Assembly: GCA_032622095.1 (NCBI GenBank)
Contig: CP136064.1
Location: forward strand, 251,722,484 to 251,786,483
Reading direction: 5' to 3'
DNA length: 64,000 nt
From: Siphonodentalium dalli
Lineage: Eukaryota > Mollusca > Scaphopoda > Gadilida > Siphonodentaliidae
Shown here: in pieces, positions 10,639-21,862 of the stretch
Numbering within the stretch: position 1 is the stretch's first letter
Layout of the letters: the number at the start of each line of letters is the position of its first letter
Program-made: the position numbers and the translations under genes
The notes under the pieces: generated by a model
Seen by the model: the letters and a program-made list of their open reading frames with translations, nothing else
The model's database searches: none
What the model was told of the DNA's origin: nothing

Positions 10639-12186
10639 ACTACATTCATTTCTTATATTTATGTAGCTTCTTGATGATTTATTCCCCATAAAAAGCTGAA
10701 TGATTTCTTATTTATTTTCACAACCTCTGCTGAGAATTGGAAACTAGCCATGCAGCACATTAAGTCAGCCCAATATAATATTGTCAAGCACTTATCAACG
10801 ATTACGTGATCGATATAGATAACTCGCTTCAGGTGCAATTTGGCTGAACTTTTTGAAAGCACGCCCAATTATTCGGCCAACCGATTTTAGTGATTAGATC
10901 AGCAATTTATGACGTCGTGTTCGCGTTACGGTCTGTGTTAGTGGGTATGAAACGGGTGACCCAATTGGCAGTTGACCAGTCACCGAACATGATTTAGTGT
11001 AAGTAGACGGGCTATGTACATATGTTACTTCTGACACAATGTAATAAAATTCGCCTGCTTCTTCGATATCAACTATGGCGAACTCGGATGTGCGTAACAT
11101 AAAACGTGCCTTGTATGTGAAATATATTAGAGCATATTAACAAAACATATCTTTATTCTATGCGTAATTGATTAAGTAAATCGGAACATCTAGTATATAA
11201 TAAATAATCACGATTGAAACGTCTTCGTAATCATCAGTGTCATCATAGTCATCATCAGCAGCTTAGTCTCGTTCAAATTCTATGTTGACTTGTAATCACT
11301 ACAAAAGAATCTGCATCATCACGATCGTCTGCGGCAGATAAAATATTCCATTCAGAATAAAAATTCAGCTGAGTTTATAGAAATTTATAAAGCTATATAA
11401 ATATAATATAGTTAAGTGCCCATCGACCACAGAGCTACACCCGTCAATCAGAATTATTGTACACACTCAAACTGTACGTTCATTTCTTAAATATATAAAT
11501 CGTAAGGAGATGGAAATGATCATTTGATCTTTTCGATCACAATCATGAGTTTGATTTTATTTTATTTGATTTTATTAACATCTGAACACATGAAAAGTTG
11601 ACCTGGGTCCATTTATTTCCATCATGGTCTCCTGTGATAAGGTCACATGACAAGGCATGACAAAGATAAAATGTATGTATATTATATAAAATATATGACT
11701 TTATGAGAGAGATGTATTACAACAGTACTCGGCTTTTTTGCGCGGTAATATCTAATTTCTTACCAGGAATTGTATGACATGGAATGATTATCATACCGAA
11801 GAGCGGGTGACGAACATGTTCAGTATCATCGGGACAACGCGCGTACAATGTAACACGCATGCGTGACGTCTGGTGTTATGTGAACACGGTCATCATTTCC
11901 GGGAAGTGATCAGTACGGAGAATATAAATCAAACCCAGGACTCTGGAACGGAACGAAAAATCATTGTGGAACAAACAATAAAACTTCAACACGCACGACA
12001 GTTTCCGGTTTGTGTTTTTAAATTTTCGCACCGTGTGATTTCTCTATTATGCACATTAACAGAATAAACTTGCTCCATCGATTTGAAATTGGATATCTGG
12101 CAAGTCGCGTACTGGCGATTATAGGCTACCTCGCAGACTGGAACCTCTCTGCACTCGCACGAGCATCATTGTACTGTAAATTATGG
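10639..12186. other. No recognisable feature
   Basis: AT-rich with short ORFs only. An ATC-rich patch lies near 11220-11270. No protein motif or shared repeat was found. Confidence 0.5.
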
Positions 12187-12738
12187 TGTACTGTTTCCGC
12201 CATTTAGTTTTGTCGCTTCCTTTGCGTCCTTCGTTTGGTTTTTTCGCTTTCTAAATTGCCTCGTTTGTTTTAATCAAATGAAGCAAGCGAAAAACCCAAA
12301 CGAAGCAAGCGACGTTTTTTCGCTTGCTTTGTTTGATTTTTTCGCTTACGGCGCACATGAACAAACCGTAAACCAGTGACTCGGAACTTTTTTCTTGGTT
12401 GTTGTTGCTGGGTTTCGGCGGTTCATTCGCTTGTTTAGGATACTTCGCGAAGGAGCCGCCGAAAGTGAAAAAACAACAAAATGTCACACGAAGGAACCGA
12501 AGGAATCGAGAAAACCAAACGAAGCAAGCGAAATAACAATGATGTTTTTTTCGCTTTATAATTCGTCATTTGATTTGTTTTGCTTGTTTCGTTTGATTTT
12601 TGTCGCTCCCTTCGCTTCCTTCGTGGCGGAGGAACCGAACTAATTGAGATTATTTCGCTTGTTTCGCCGCGAAGGAACCGAAGCAAGCGAAAAAACAAAA
12701 CGAAGGAATTGAAAAAAGTATGTGGCGGAAACAGGACA
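12187..12738. mobile_element. Foldback element built from GAAGCAAGCGAAAA-type words
   Basis: The ends TGTACTGTTTCCGCCA and TGGCGGAAACAGGACA are inverted. The interior is a patchwork of CGAAGCAAGCGAAAAAAC words and their complements, with strong purine/pyrimidine strand switches. The design resembles the 484-959 element (short CpG-containing words shuffled in both orientations), although the words differ. The overlapping ORFs on both strands are translations of these words. No clean target duplication was found. Confidence 0.65.
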
Positions 12739-12822
12739 TCATAGTGTACATTTGACAACAATTTGACGTCGCTGGTAAAATATGTGTCAGTTATAATTTT
12801 GATTCAATATATATATTATGAC

Positions 12823-12909
12823 TGAAGGGGTCACTCTCACCTAAACAAGTGCTAAATGGTATAGATACGAGATCTCAAAAACCATTTAGCACTTGTTTAG
12901 GTGAGAGTG
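12823..12909. repeat. Palindromic repeat R5 (TGAAGGGGTCACTCT end), copy 1
   Basis: A perfect 29-bp inverted repeat (12832-12860 and 12881-12909, CACTCTCACCTAAACAAGTG...) surrounds a 20-bp loop. The left terminus TGAAGGGGTCACTCT matches the terminus of the larger copy at 58269-58568; the right terminus is lost. Confidence 0.75.
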
Positions 12910-14014
12910 TAGAATATTGTTCTTAATACAACGGTTGATTGACTGTTGGATAACTTCTTATCCAACTAGATTTAGGGTGTAACAAACAAAGCATACAACC
13001 AACAGTATTAAAGGCACGAATCAATGTAAATAATACAAATAATATGCATCCACATTATATCCATGAACAGTTTCCTCTTTTTAGTTCTGTGCACGGAATA
13101 ACATAACAGTATCCTAACTGTCGTAAACGACATAAATGTCGTCTCCCTCCAACAGTACGGCGACAAAATGTCGTTCTACCTACCAAAAGGTTAACGCAAT
13201 TCAATAAGAAACCCTGCAAAAAAGATTTTTTTATTTAGAAATTATATCTTAAAACAAGAAAATATATCTTATATCAAGAAAACAGTTCTTGGACTTAAGA
13301 AAAATATTCTATACCTAGAGTATTTTTTCTTGTGAGCACACTGAGAAATGGGGTGGAATATTCTTATAACTAGAAATTATTTCTAATGATTAAGAAAATA
13401 TTTCCAGGGCGAACAATATTTATGTGCATATTTGCTTAATTTCTTACTTTAAGAAAATATTTATAAATTATTATATATGGCCGATTAACATTTCTTTCTC
13501 AATAATTGATTTCTTAAATGCAGAAAGTAACCATATGAAACAATACAAAACGTATATTACTATTATTTTTAGATTGATTAATTTTCTTAGACACATAAAG
13601 TCACATTATATACGTGTTATGTACCCGGAATTAATTATATCGGACCAATATATATTATGATCCTTTATTAATATAGGTTTTGGTGGCCAGATATTGACTT
13701 TTGATTGACTGTTGTGAAAGGTATATCAATTTTTTCAGCCTCGCTAAAAACATTCCATGGTCACCTTTATAAACAGTGTGGATATCCATGCATGCTTCCG
13801 TCACCCAAAATGTAAGTGGTGTTATGGTTCTAAATGCATAGATATATCAAAGAGCGTTATCAAGCATGATCCTTTGTGGCAGTTTTAAATCTAAACAAAT
13901 AAAGCTAAATTTTGTCTTCATTTGTTTGTCCGCGGGCTATGGACGACCAAACGACTGAACCATCGGAGCTGAATTTTTTTTACACATTAGTCAAATAACC
14001 CGGGGAGTATATCG
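12910..14014. other. AT-rich stretch with AAGAAAATATTT-type words
   Basis: About 13215-13460 repeats AAGAAAATAT/ATATTTTCTT words in both orientations and may be a degraded MITE. No gene was seen elsewhere. Confidence 0.4.
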
Positions 14015-14077
14015 TTTTAAAACAATGTGTACCCTTCAGCACTTGTTTTTTTTTATTTAGATGAAAGTGATCACATC
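14015..14077 (-). repeat. Fragment of repeat R5, inverted
   Basis: The minus strand reads GTGATCACTTTCATCTAAAT, then AACAAGTGCTGAAGGGTACA, which follows the inner order of the 58269 copy. Terminal sequence is missing. Confidence 0.5.
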
Positions 14078-15404
14078 ACGTGCGCCTATTTCTAGAATCA
14101 CATTGATCCTGCATGCCGTGTCGTATTTTCATTCTAATGTCTAACGATGTCCACGTCACACGACGTAAATCACGCTCGCGTCGACCATGACAAACTTTGT
14201 TGGTTGTTTGTTGTTTTTAAACCACACGTAGCCTATTTTTATACTTTTGGTCAAAATTTTGGTCTGAAATGGACTTCAGTTGGAAATATTACATATATTA
14301 TATATATGGTTGGAAAATGTTTTCCAACAGTTGAAAACTTGAGGTACCGGTTGGTGGAACTTGTGACTGAACACAAAAAAAATATGTTTTACCGTACCGT
14401 TGTTGGACAGATACAGGCGCATGGCTATTTGAAGCGACTCATGTTTACCGCGTTCTCAACAAACTGTCTACAAGCTGATAGCAAATTCTTACTTACCACC
14501 GCTGAAATTGAAAAAAGTTTGGGGTGGACTTAAACTGGAATATACCCCCGGTGCATGAAATTTGGCCAAAATATATGGGTGGGCATAAACACGGGCAAGG
14601 ACCTTAAGCCGGGTCAGTAGTCAGTACGGTAAGAATATAAAGAATATGTTATGTGCCCTACTTGTGTTTCTGTGTCTTTAAACCACGAAATATTCAGTTG
14701 TCAGTCATTCCTGTTGGTCTGTAAATTACCCGGGAAAATTCCCGGTTCTCGGTTCTGATGACGTTTTCAGTCCCGTTTCCGGTTCCGCAAAATCCGGGAA
14801 TATATTAAACCCTATAATGGTGGTGCAAGGGGGTGCAGTTGGAAATTTCAAGGTTATCACCCCCCAACATGGACCCTCTAGCAACGTCTATGCAATCCAA
14901 ATTGACATATATATACGTCTCTTATCTGAAACATTTTGAGACTGGCCGCTTATAATTCTGCGTGCGTCGATGTAGGCAGCGATCGATGTCTAATTGTAAT
15001 GGACAATATAAAGCGTCGCCGACAGATATATAGTGCACAAATCACATATTTCGAAAAAATCAATTCCTCTATTAACCCTGTCTTTAAACTGAGTGAATTA
15101 TCCCATTCAATTATGAAAGTATAGCCATTGGTCTTTTGTATTCATCTGAAGGGATGTTCAGTAAATATAACCAGAAGACAGTCAGACGTACAGCTAATAT
15201 AACTGAAGAATAATTTGTATGCATGACTATAAAATGTACAGATAAGTTCAACAAAGGTCCATATTCATCTAATGGTCGTTCATCGGAGTATATCTTCATG
15301 GCGTTTAAATTGTCAGTGTAGTGCAATATATACTTATCACCGAATATGTCCTTTATTTTAACTTATTAAATGAACAGTCCCTAAAGGAACTACTCGACAA
15401 CGAG
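14078..15404. other. Non-coding; contains a TTGGAAA/TTTTCCAAC-type repeat patch
   Basis: The region 14210-14350 has TTTTGGTCTGAAATGG and TTGGAAAATGTTTTCCAAC words. These recur near 38.9 kb, 50.9-51.2 kb and 57.8-58.3 kb. A 128-codon ORF at 14147-14533 reads through these words and has no domain, so it is not called as a gene. Confidence 0.5.
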
Positions 15405-15520
15405 TATTTAGTAATCAAAGTTTTATCGAAATGGAGGTTTCCACACATATTCATTAGTGGGAGGAGCTTACGGTTGCTAGGAGACAATGCGTCTGCAGAA
15501 ATAGTTATATAAATTGACAG
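15405..15520 (+). repeat. Dispersed repeat R6, copy 1
   Basis: GGAGGTTTCCACACA, GGGAGGAGCTTACGGTTGCT and AGGAGACAATGCGTCT recur in inverted orientation at about 62750-62860. Confidence 0.75.
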
Positions 15521-16219
15521 CGTCTGTCTAGATTCTACAATACACCGGAGAACATACCGCCTTTCGTCTTTAATTGTGGATGAATTTCCAACATAATTGT
15601 ACAAATTGAAAGTTCATTACATTGTGATTTGACAACAAAACAGTTATTTGAAAATAAATAATTTATTACTCAATGTATGCGCAGATATCAAAGTTATGGC
15701 GAACGCAGAATTTTCAGTGCAGCAAGCGACCGGTTTAGTCGCTGATTGGTTGAATATATATGCTATGGATCGTGGAGTCGAAGTTGAATGATATATTTTC
15801 TGAAACTGGTTAGAACATTTGGCGAAGATGTTTTCGAATTATTACAGTTATAGCGTACTCAAGTGTCAAATGTTTAATAAGATAAACCACTGATCGAAGA
15901 AGCAATGTATACATGTATAGTGACAGAGCTGGGCACGTGTGCTCTACTTATTTGAAAGATAGCTATATGTAGAATCGTATACAAAGCAGCAGCTGGGCGC
16001 CTATATATATAGTGAAATGTGCAATCGATGTTAGTGTTTCATTATAATAAGCAGAACTGCACTGTGTTGTGAAAATGATTCCCAGCCATGCACGTACCAT
16101 GATATACCAGACTATATCCATCATTAAACCAATCTCTTCCAGAAGTGTCAATCGACTCACCGCGTTTAAATCCATGAGAGGATAGCGTCACTCACAGAGT
16201 TATGATTGTTATGCGTCAG
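15521..16219. other. No recognisable feature
   Basis: AT-rich with short ORFs only, up to the target duplication of the SINE. Confidence 0.5.
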
Positions 16220-16231
16220 ATAACAAAACCA

Positions 16232-16529
16232 AGGGGCATTGGTGGCTCAGACAGTTAGGGGTAGAATTCCAAGCCGTCTCGTCGTCCAGCGCTGGCGATG
16301 AGGGTTCAAATCCAAATGTTTCCTTCGTGGACTTTGCAACTCGAAATCGTTATCTGGTGGAGTTGTCAGTTACTCGATGGCTTGTGGTTTGTCGCACATG
16401 GTCGACGAGTTTATCAGCCATTGAAATCACTGCGGATTTCCTCCACCAATAAAGCTGGCAATGTCGTGATAAGGCTTAGTTGCTGAAAGCGACATTAAAC
16501 CCAAATCAATTAATCAATAAATCAATCAA
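16232..16529 (+). mobile_element. tRNA-derived SINE with 12-bp target-site duplication
   Basis: The head has RNA polymerase III promoter boxes: box A-like TGGCTCAGACAGTTAGG near 16243 and box B GGTTCAAATCC near 16307. A conserved central/3' part follows (CACCAATAAAGCTGGCAATG, CTGAAAGCGACATTAAACCC), ending in an AATC-type tail. Target duplications ATAACAAAACCA (16220-16231) and ATAACAAATCCA (16530-16541) flank it with one mismatch. The 3' part recurs at 58620-58818. The A-to-B spacing is too long for a functional tRNA. The tail resembles those of molluscan MetaSINE-type families; that placement is tentative. Confidence 0.9.
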
Positions 16530-16541
16530 ATAACAAATCCA

Positions 16542-17061
16542 GATACCACGATTGAATCATTGGTGAATGTTACATTTTTTTTCACAAATACAGAAATTCA
16601 AACTGGATGCGTGATGTACGTCAATTTGGTGACACAGTCAGTGTAAACAAAACAGTTCAAAGGCCCAGGTTCCGTAACATATACACACCGGGGTTCATGT
16701 GTGTGTATATACCATGTAGTCAACTGTGCAAAACAGCTTTGGTTACTGGAACATTGAACTTCTAGCGTGTTTTACTGTTTCTCGAATATTGAAAATTACC
16801 AAATATTTATACGAATAGCCAAAATTAACACTAGCCAAAATTTGCGTCTTATCTCATTAACCAAACTGCACATTGAAGTGATAATTATAAGCGAACCGTT
16901 GGAAATGAAACTACTATGCACAGAATTAATCACTGCATGTGACTTATTAATTGCTATATAGCATGTATAGAAACCAATTTGATTATAGATTGAAATACTA
17001 GAAATGGGCGTCCTGCTGTCAACGGCCGCATGGGTAGCGTGTTTGCCAAGATTATGGAGTA
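16542..17061. other. No recognisable feature
   Basis: Only a small GTATATACACAC/GTGTGTGTATATAC inverted word near 16679-16711. Confidence 0.5.
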
Positions 17062-17142
17062 TTTCTTGTTAAAATTAAAGCTGGCCATTCCGAAACTCAT
17101 TTTCCAACATCATTTTTAGATCCCAGGGGTCCGGGGAATAAA
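17062..17142 (+). repeat. Direct repeat R7, left copy
   Basis: TTCTTGTTAAAATTAAAGCT...CAGGGGTCCGGGGAATAAA matches 17591-17670 in the same orientation with scattered differences. The sequence between the copies shows no gene or terminal structure. Confidence 0.75.
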
Positions 17143-17590
17143 TTACCAATTAAGCAGAGTTTGGTTGGTTTTATTCCTCGGATTCCTTTACGTGTTTAAA
17201 CCACGTTGTCTTTGTTTACTTCCGGTAGAAATAAAACTACTTTTGGAACTTCCGGTGTTTCGACGGGAGGGGAGATAATCGGCGGATAGCCATAACAAAA
17301 TTTCCAATTCACATAGTAGTCGATTATTTCATGCTTCCCACCTCCTCCCCTTCTCCACATATTTCATAATTTTTTGGTTTGATAATTTTAATATTGGCTT
17401 GGAATTACTAGTAATATATTTTGGTCCCTTTTGATATAAGATAAACATTTTTAGTCTGTTTTTATTTGTCGCAATATGACTTCTAGGAATAACTCCATTT
17501 ACTTTTTAATGTTTGGTTACTTTGCAATATTATTGTATTATATCTTACATTGTCAGCTTTATGTATCTTGTGCCCACATCATTGCATAGT
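17143..17590. other. Spacer between the R7 direct repeats
   Basis: No ORF, hairpin or promoter was recognised. Because the flanking repeats are direct, the whole 17062-17670 block could be an LTR-like or duplication structure, but nothing internal supports a retroelement. Confidence 0.35.
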
Positions 17591-17670
17591 TCTTGTTAAA
17601 GTAAAAGCTGGCCATACCAAAAACTCGTTTTCCAACATAATTTGTAGTTCTCAGGGGTCCGGGGAATAAA
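17591..17670 (+). repeat. Direct repeat R7, right copy
   Basis: TTCTTGTTAAAGTAAAAGCT...CAGGGGTCCGGGGAATAAAA; see the left copy at 17062. Confidence 0.75.
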
Positions 17671-18038
17671 AGAAAATATGGATTTTTTTGACGATAAGCT
17701 ATGTATTAATCTTTTATTGAAAAGTAAAAAGTTCATATTCATCATACCAAGTCTTGGTTGGAATATAGTATGTGTCCACACTAGTCTAACACGCCAATTT
17801 CGAGCCGCCTGGTGACGATAAGCTATTCCATTGGTTGAGACAAACATGAGAGAACATCATGCTAAAACAACGAAGCGACGAACTGACTTAAACGCATACT
17901 GATAACATGAAATCAACATATACAATTTAACACCAAACCTTCAATACGACAGCATGCTTCAATTCGAATGATGCGTTACTAGCATGTAAAATATTAGTGT
18001 CGTCATAGGCAATATATGCGAAGCCTATTTCGAGTAAA
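17671..18038. other. No recognisable feature
   Basis: Short ORFs only. Confidence 0.5.
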
Positions 18039-18166
18039 AACATTATAGTATATACATAAAACATTATAGTATGTACATAAAACATTATAGTATGTACATA
18101 AAATATTATAGTATGTACATAAAACATTATAGTATGTACATAAAACATTATAGTATGTACATATGT
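18039..18166. repeat. 21-bp minisatellite, about six units
   Basis: The unit CATTATAGTATGTACATAAA plus one base repeats about six times with few substitutions. Because 21 is divisible by three, it yields a spurious seven-residue repeat (FYVHTIM) on the minus strand. Confidence 0.95.
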
Positions 18167-18285
18167 ACAGCAGATAGATTGATAATAAGATTTGGATAAA
18201 AGTCTCGGAGACGTGCAGGTCTGACTATCATTCTATACATAGTTTCAAGTGTGAATATCTTCAGCCAAGAGAGAGAAAGAGAAAG

Positions 18286-18286
18286 A

Positions 18287-18313
<27 letters not shown>
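18286..18313. repeat. (TA)n microsatellite
   Basis: An uninterrupted TA run of about 28 bp preceded by a GAGAGAAAGAGAAAG purine tract. Similar short TA runs occur at about 19343-19362 and 44730-44750. Confidence 0.9.
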
Positions 18314-18317
<4 letters not shown>

Positions 18318-18684
18318 ATCTTGCACAGTGTAGATGGTAGCACAATACGGTTGAGTAGTGATAGGCGTCACTGACATCAGTCGCTGCCACGGATGAGGAG
18401 AAGTCATCGAACATCGACGGATCAAGAATGAACTGTAGCTTTACTTCAGTTGGTTTGGAGAAGAAATCGGTGTCAAATATACATGTGTATCTTTCAGCTA
18501 ACCTCGGCATACACGATCATTATCAAGCAAAGCAAGTTCGTTCCTTTGCAACGATATTATCGACATGCCGGTGTATCTTCATGTGGCGTTTGTTTTTTGG
18601 GGCATCGGTATGTATCAGTTCAGCATGTTCTCTCGAAAAAAATCCCACATTATCTGCTTATAATAGAACTTGTTTAAAGTAAAC

Positions 18685-18950
18685 CAGACAGTGTCCCGTA
18701 CAATATAAGTACGCACACCCTAACCCCATGTCGCCACGTCTCTACAAGGATATATTGTGATATTTGAAAACATGCTCATGAAACAGACATGGTCCCATGC
18801 AATATAAGGGCGTACACGCCAATCCCATGTCGCATCGTCCCTACATCTAACCAGTCGTGAGAACATGCACATAAAATTGTCAAACAGACCCGGCAGTGTC
18901 ACAATCAATATTAGAAATAAAGTACATATGTGCACCCCTACCACCTGTCG
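18685..18950 (+). repeat. About 100-bp tandem repeat, 2.7 units
   Basis: Units start at CAGACAGTGTCCCG (18685), CAGACATGGTCCCA (18784) and CAGACCCGGCAGTG (18885), sharing CAATATAAG and CCCATGTCGC blocks. The array interrupts R4 copy 2 at the position where copy 1 (1858) has none. Confidence 0.7.
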
Positions 18951-18953
18951 TCC

Positions 18954-19260
18954 GCTGAGAATTGCCCCATTTTGAGTCGATAATGTGATGAAAATGAGAG
19001 CATTGTAGTCACATTATCGACTCATGGTGAGGCCATTCTAAGCAGATTATGTGCGGACAATGACACAAATAAGCCAACTCACGACTGTTCAGGTGTGTGC
19101 TCTTTAACGTGTGGTTTCACTGTGGCCCGCACCATAAAACGAAATAACGGACATGACTCCATTGTCTGCTCATTTCAGAATCAAATAATCATATTATGTA
19201 CCTATTCCACTTAATATGTCGAATATGTGCGTATTTGGGCGATGATATGTTGATCAGTTG
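18954..19260 (+). repeat. Dispersed repeat R4, copy 2
   Basis: Contains the same foldback as copy 1 (CCCCATTTTGAGTCGATAAT...ATTATCGACTCATGGTGAGG) followed directly by AGATTATGTGCGG and the shared right part. This contiguity defines the insertion in copy 1 at 1956-2827. A short 5' part of the repeat is also at about 18648-18680. Confidence 0.8.
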
Positions 19261-19806
19261 ATAACACAATCATCATCTTATAAGTCCGAATGCCGTGACA
19301 TGTGATTAGAAGTTATGGGCGTATTGTTTAACTTTATTCAAGGTATATATATATATATATACCTTATAAGTACAGTCAATGAAAACGACCATGAATTCTA
19401 ACTATACCAAAAATCAATATGTCGAAAGCAAAAAAAAAATGAGCATAATAATTTAAGCATATATATCGCACCGCACAACCGATCGACGGCCTACTGCTGC
19501 AAATGATTCTACATAAACCAATGATCTTTATTAACTCGATTTCAAAAGAATATAACAAATTTGCACAGTAAAATTTAACTTTTTTTAGGTACCAAGAACT
19601 TCTGTAAAATAGATTGTGTTCAACAGTGCAGTTAATATATCCATGAGATCTTATCTGAAGATCATGAGAGGAGACTTAACTACTCACAATTTTTTTTCTT
19701 TATTTGAGAATGATTCATGTCATGTCCGTTGATCGATGAAAAATTGGGCTGAGATGAGTTCTGGGTCATGGGTTTATAACACAGTTACATCTGACCACCC
19801 TATCTA
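19261..19806. other. No gene; short TA run
   Basis: Only a TA microsatellite near 19343-19362. Confidence 0.5.
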
Positions 19807-20197
19807 TTAACCCTTTACCCAACAGAAGGGCCCTGTGCCAATGCATTCTCTTATATATGCGAGTCGACCATAGGTCGCCTCGCATATATAAGAGAATGCA
19901 TTGGCTTAACACATTAAAAATTATAAAATTGTTAAAGAATGTAAGAAAAAATGGTAAAAAAAAGATTTTTTTTAGGCCAATGCATTCTCTTATATATGCG
20001 AGGCGACCTATGGTCGACTCGCATATATAAGAGAATGCATTGGCACAGGGCATAACTGTAACTATCACAATGTGGTCAAGGAGCCGGTTCCAATGATATC
20101 CATATGTGTATTGTTCTATTGAGACAGACCGAAGATATTTTAGGCTGTTGAAGCTTTATTTGGCCGGTTTTGGCCGGTTTGTTGGGTAAAGGGTTAA
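19807..20197. mobile_element. TTAA-flanked MITE, subfamily A, copy 1
   Basis: TTAA at 19807-19810 and 20194-20197. Termini are CCCTTTACCCAACA and TGTTGGGTAAAGGG. Inside are two 69-bp hairpin modules in inverted arrangement (19837-19905 and 19976-20044), each with arms GCCAATGCATTCTCTTATAT / ATATAAGAGAATGCATTGGC and a GTCGACCATAGGTCGCC loop. A GTTAAAGAATGTAAGAAAAA spacer separates them. Right of the second module is a unique stretch ending in doubled GGCCGGTTTT. ORFs reading CANAFSYICESTIGRLAY are translations of the hairpin. Confidence 0.9.
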
Positions 20198-20485
20198 CAC
20201 TGTAGCCTAATTCCAGTTGGTTGGTTCCTGCTTGAGTGGACAACACTGCATATCAACATTTATTTTCATTGCGCTGGAATATTTGTGACTGCTTTATTCT
20301 TCAGTATAATATATGGGGCTATGATGCTATATTATGCAATTAAAAATCTAACTCAACTTTATGGTACAAATTAAGCTTCCTCTCATAGGCTATTTTGTGA
20401 TTGGAGTCTTGTGTGAAATTATTAATTATAAGGGGAAAAGAAACTAATATATTTTCAACCTGTCAAATGTATTAAAATCCATTGT
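20198..20485. other. No recognisable feature
   Basis: Short unique stretch between two repeats. Confidence 0.5.
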
Positions 20486-20855
20486 GATGTGAAACACTCC
20501 AGTTGTGTGATCAAATATCAATGGAGAAAAACTCTTGTTCAAAGTAGTAATTTTTACAAATATTATATCCAAATTGACAACACACACCGTCATTCTTATA
20601 TATTAATTAAATGCAGTGACTCTCGATGGCCAAATCTTTTTTGTTAGTTTATCGCCGATAGATGCGTCTCAAATCGAGTAGTAAATATTTACAATTGAGC
20701 GTAATTCAGACGGTGTTTTCTATGGAGTGGTACGGTCGATTTGTTTCAAATTTTCGGCGATGTTAGTAGAATGCTACATTCTCCCAGTTGGCATAGTGCC
20801 TGAATACTAACTGATCGGTTTCACACACCTGAACAAGTGCATAATATGTCTTTAA
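20486..20855 (+). repeat. Dispersed repeat R2, copy 1
   Basis: Starts near TGATGTGAAACACTCC and ends near CATAATATGTCTTTAA. It matches 31087-31470 and 51829-52185. Shared blocks include GTAAATATTTACAATTGAGC and CGGTTTCACACACC. Ends with TTAAAG/CTTTAA character hint at a TTAA-type MITE, but terminal repeats are weak. Confidence 0.8.
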
Positions 20856-21612
20856 TAATTGCTCAGATTCTATATACAATGAAGATGATGGTATATGTGA
20901 AATGACAGATAGGTCCAGATAAATTCTTCAAGTTTGTTGAAAATCTTTTCTCATTGTTTTGCTGGATTTATGCAAAAACTTGCGTCTCCCCCTTAACGGA
21001 TTCTCTCAACCAATATGTATCGATATGTTCAAACCCTTATATGTCCCATGGGTAATAATGGTCAGTTTTATTGTCGAATTAACGGGTGCTGTTCATGGGT
21101 TGTATACTCGCTATTTGCATGCGTCCAGAATGGTGTTAATGAAAGATCATCGGAGTGCCTCTTCGACGCGTCTAAAGTGTTAGCGCAGTGCAAGCGCACA
21201 ACTTGTTCCCACACACACAATGAAGAAAATTAGTTTCCTAATGACAATGCTATCGATTATTCGAGAATTTAAGCTAGGATAATATAATTTCTTAGCACCA
21301 ATCCACCAATGCGTTCCCAATCAATCGGTGTTGTCATAATTACAGAACAATCGCAATTATAGAATTCAGAATTCAGAATACAGATCTGACTCGATGACCT
21401 TCCATCTCGATTTAGTTTTTAGTTCTTTTTGTTTGTGTGTGAGTGGAGTGTATTTAAACTTTAATCTTTAGATTCCCTATATCGTTGGTATGACTATATA
21501 CACGATACAAGATTTTATTGCAATAACACCTTAATGGGCAGTTGCAAATATATAACATACACATAAAACATACATGTAATAGCACGAATTAAACCAAATA
21601 CTTGCATGTATA
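20856..21612. other. No recognisable feature
   Basis: Short ORFs only; no repeats shared with the rest of the window. Confidence 0.5.
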
Positions 21613-21862
21613 TACAGTAATGCCCTAATTAATCTACCCCATAACCACAGCACAATTATGGGTAACTTTTCAGGATTTAGTCGGAAATATGGCTTGTTGC
21701 CATTTTCCCATAGTCGGAAATATGGATTGTTGCCATTCATCGGAAAGCTCTCGCCGAGAGCTTTCCTATGAATGGCAACAAGCCATATTTCCGACTAAAT
21801 CCTGAAAAGTTATCCATAATTCTGCTGTGGTTATGGAGTCGATTAATTAGGGCATTACTGTA
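21613..21862. mobile_element. TA-flanked palindromic MITE (CAGTAATGCCC ends), copy 1
   Basis: TA at 21613-21614 and 21861-21862. The ends CAGTAATGCCCTAATTAATC / GATTAATTAGGGCATTACTG are inverted, and the palindrome continues (TTTCAGGATTTAGTCGGAAA, GGCTTGTTGCCATT) almost to the centre. An extra partial internal duplication of the TAGTCGGAAATATGG word lies on the left arm. CAGT ends plus a TA duplication fit Tc1/mariner-derived MITEs. Other copies: 37516, 55701 and 63686. Confidence 0.9.

Noticed and set aside
12251-12761. ORFs of 78-108 codons in the 12.2-kb foldback
   Set aside because: Translation of shuffled GAAGCAAGCGAAAA words, not a protein.
14147-14533. 128-codon ORF with ATG
   Set aside because: It runs through TTGGAAA-type repeat words that occur elsewhere without an ORF, and it has no domain or conserved motif.
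16232-16310. A tRNA gene, because of box A and box B
   Set aside because: The box spacing is too long, no cloverleaf with paired acceptor stem can be drawn, and the sequence continues into a SINE body with target duplications.
17062-17670. A solo or complete LTR retrotransposon formed by the R7 direct repeats
   Set aside because: The 80-bp repeats lack TG...CA ends, no primer-binding site or polypurine tract is visible and the interior does not code.
19766-20068. ORFs encoding CANAFSYICESTIGRLAYIREC, also at 22.8, 51.4 and 61.1 kb
   Set aside because: The peptide is the translation of the TTAA-element hairpin module and appears on either strand wherever the module lies.
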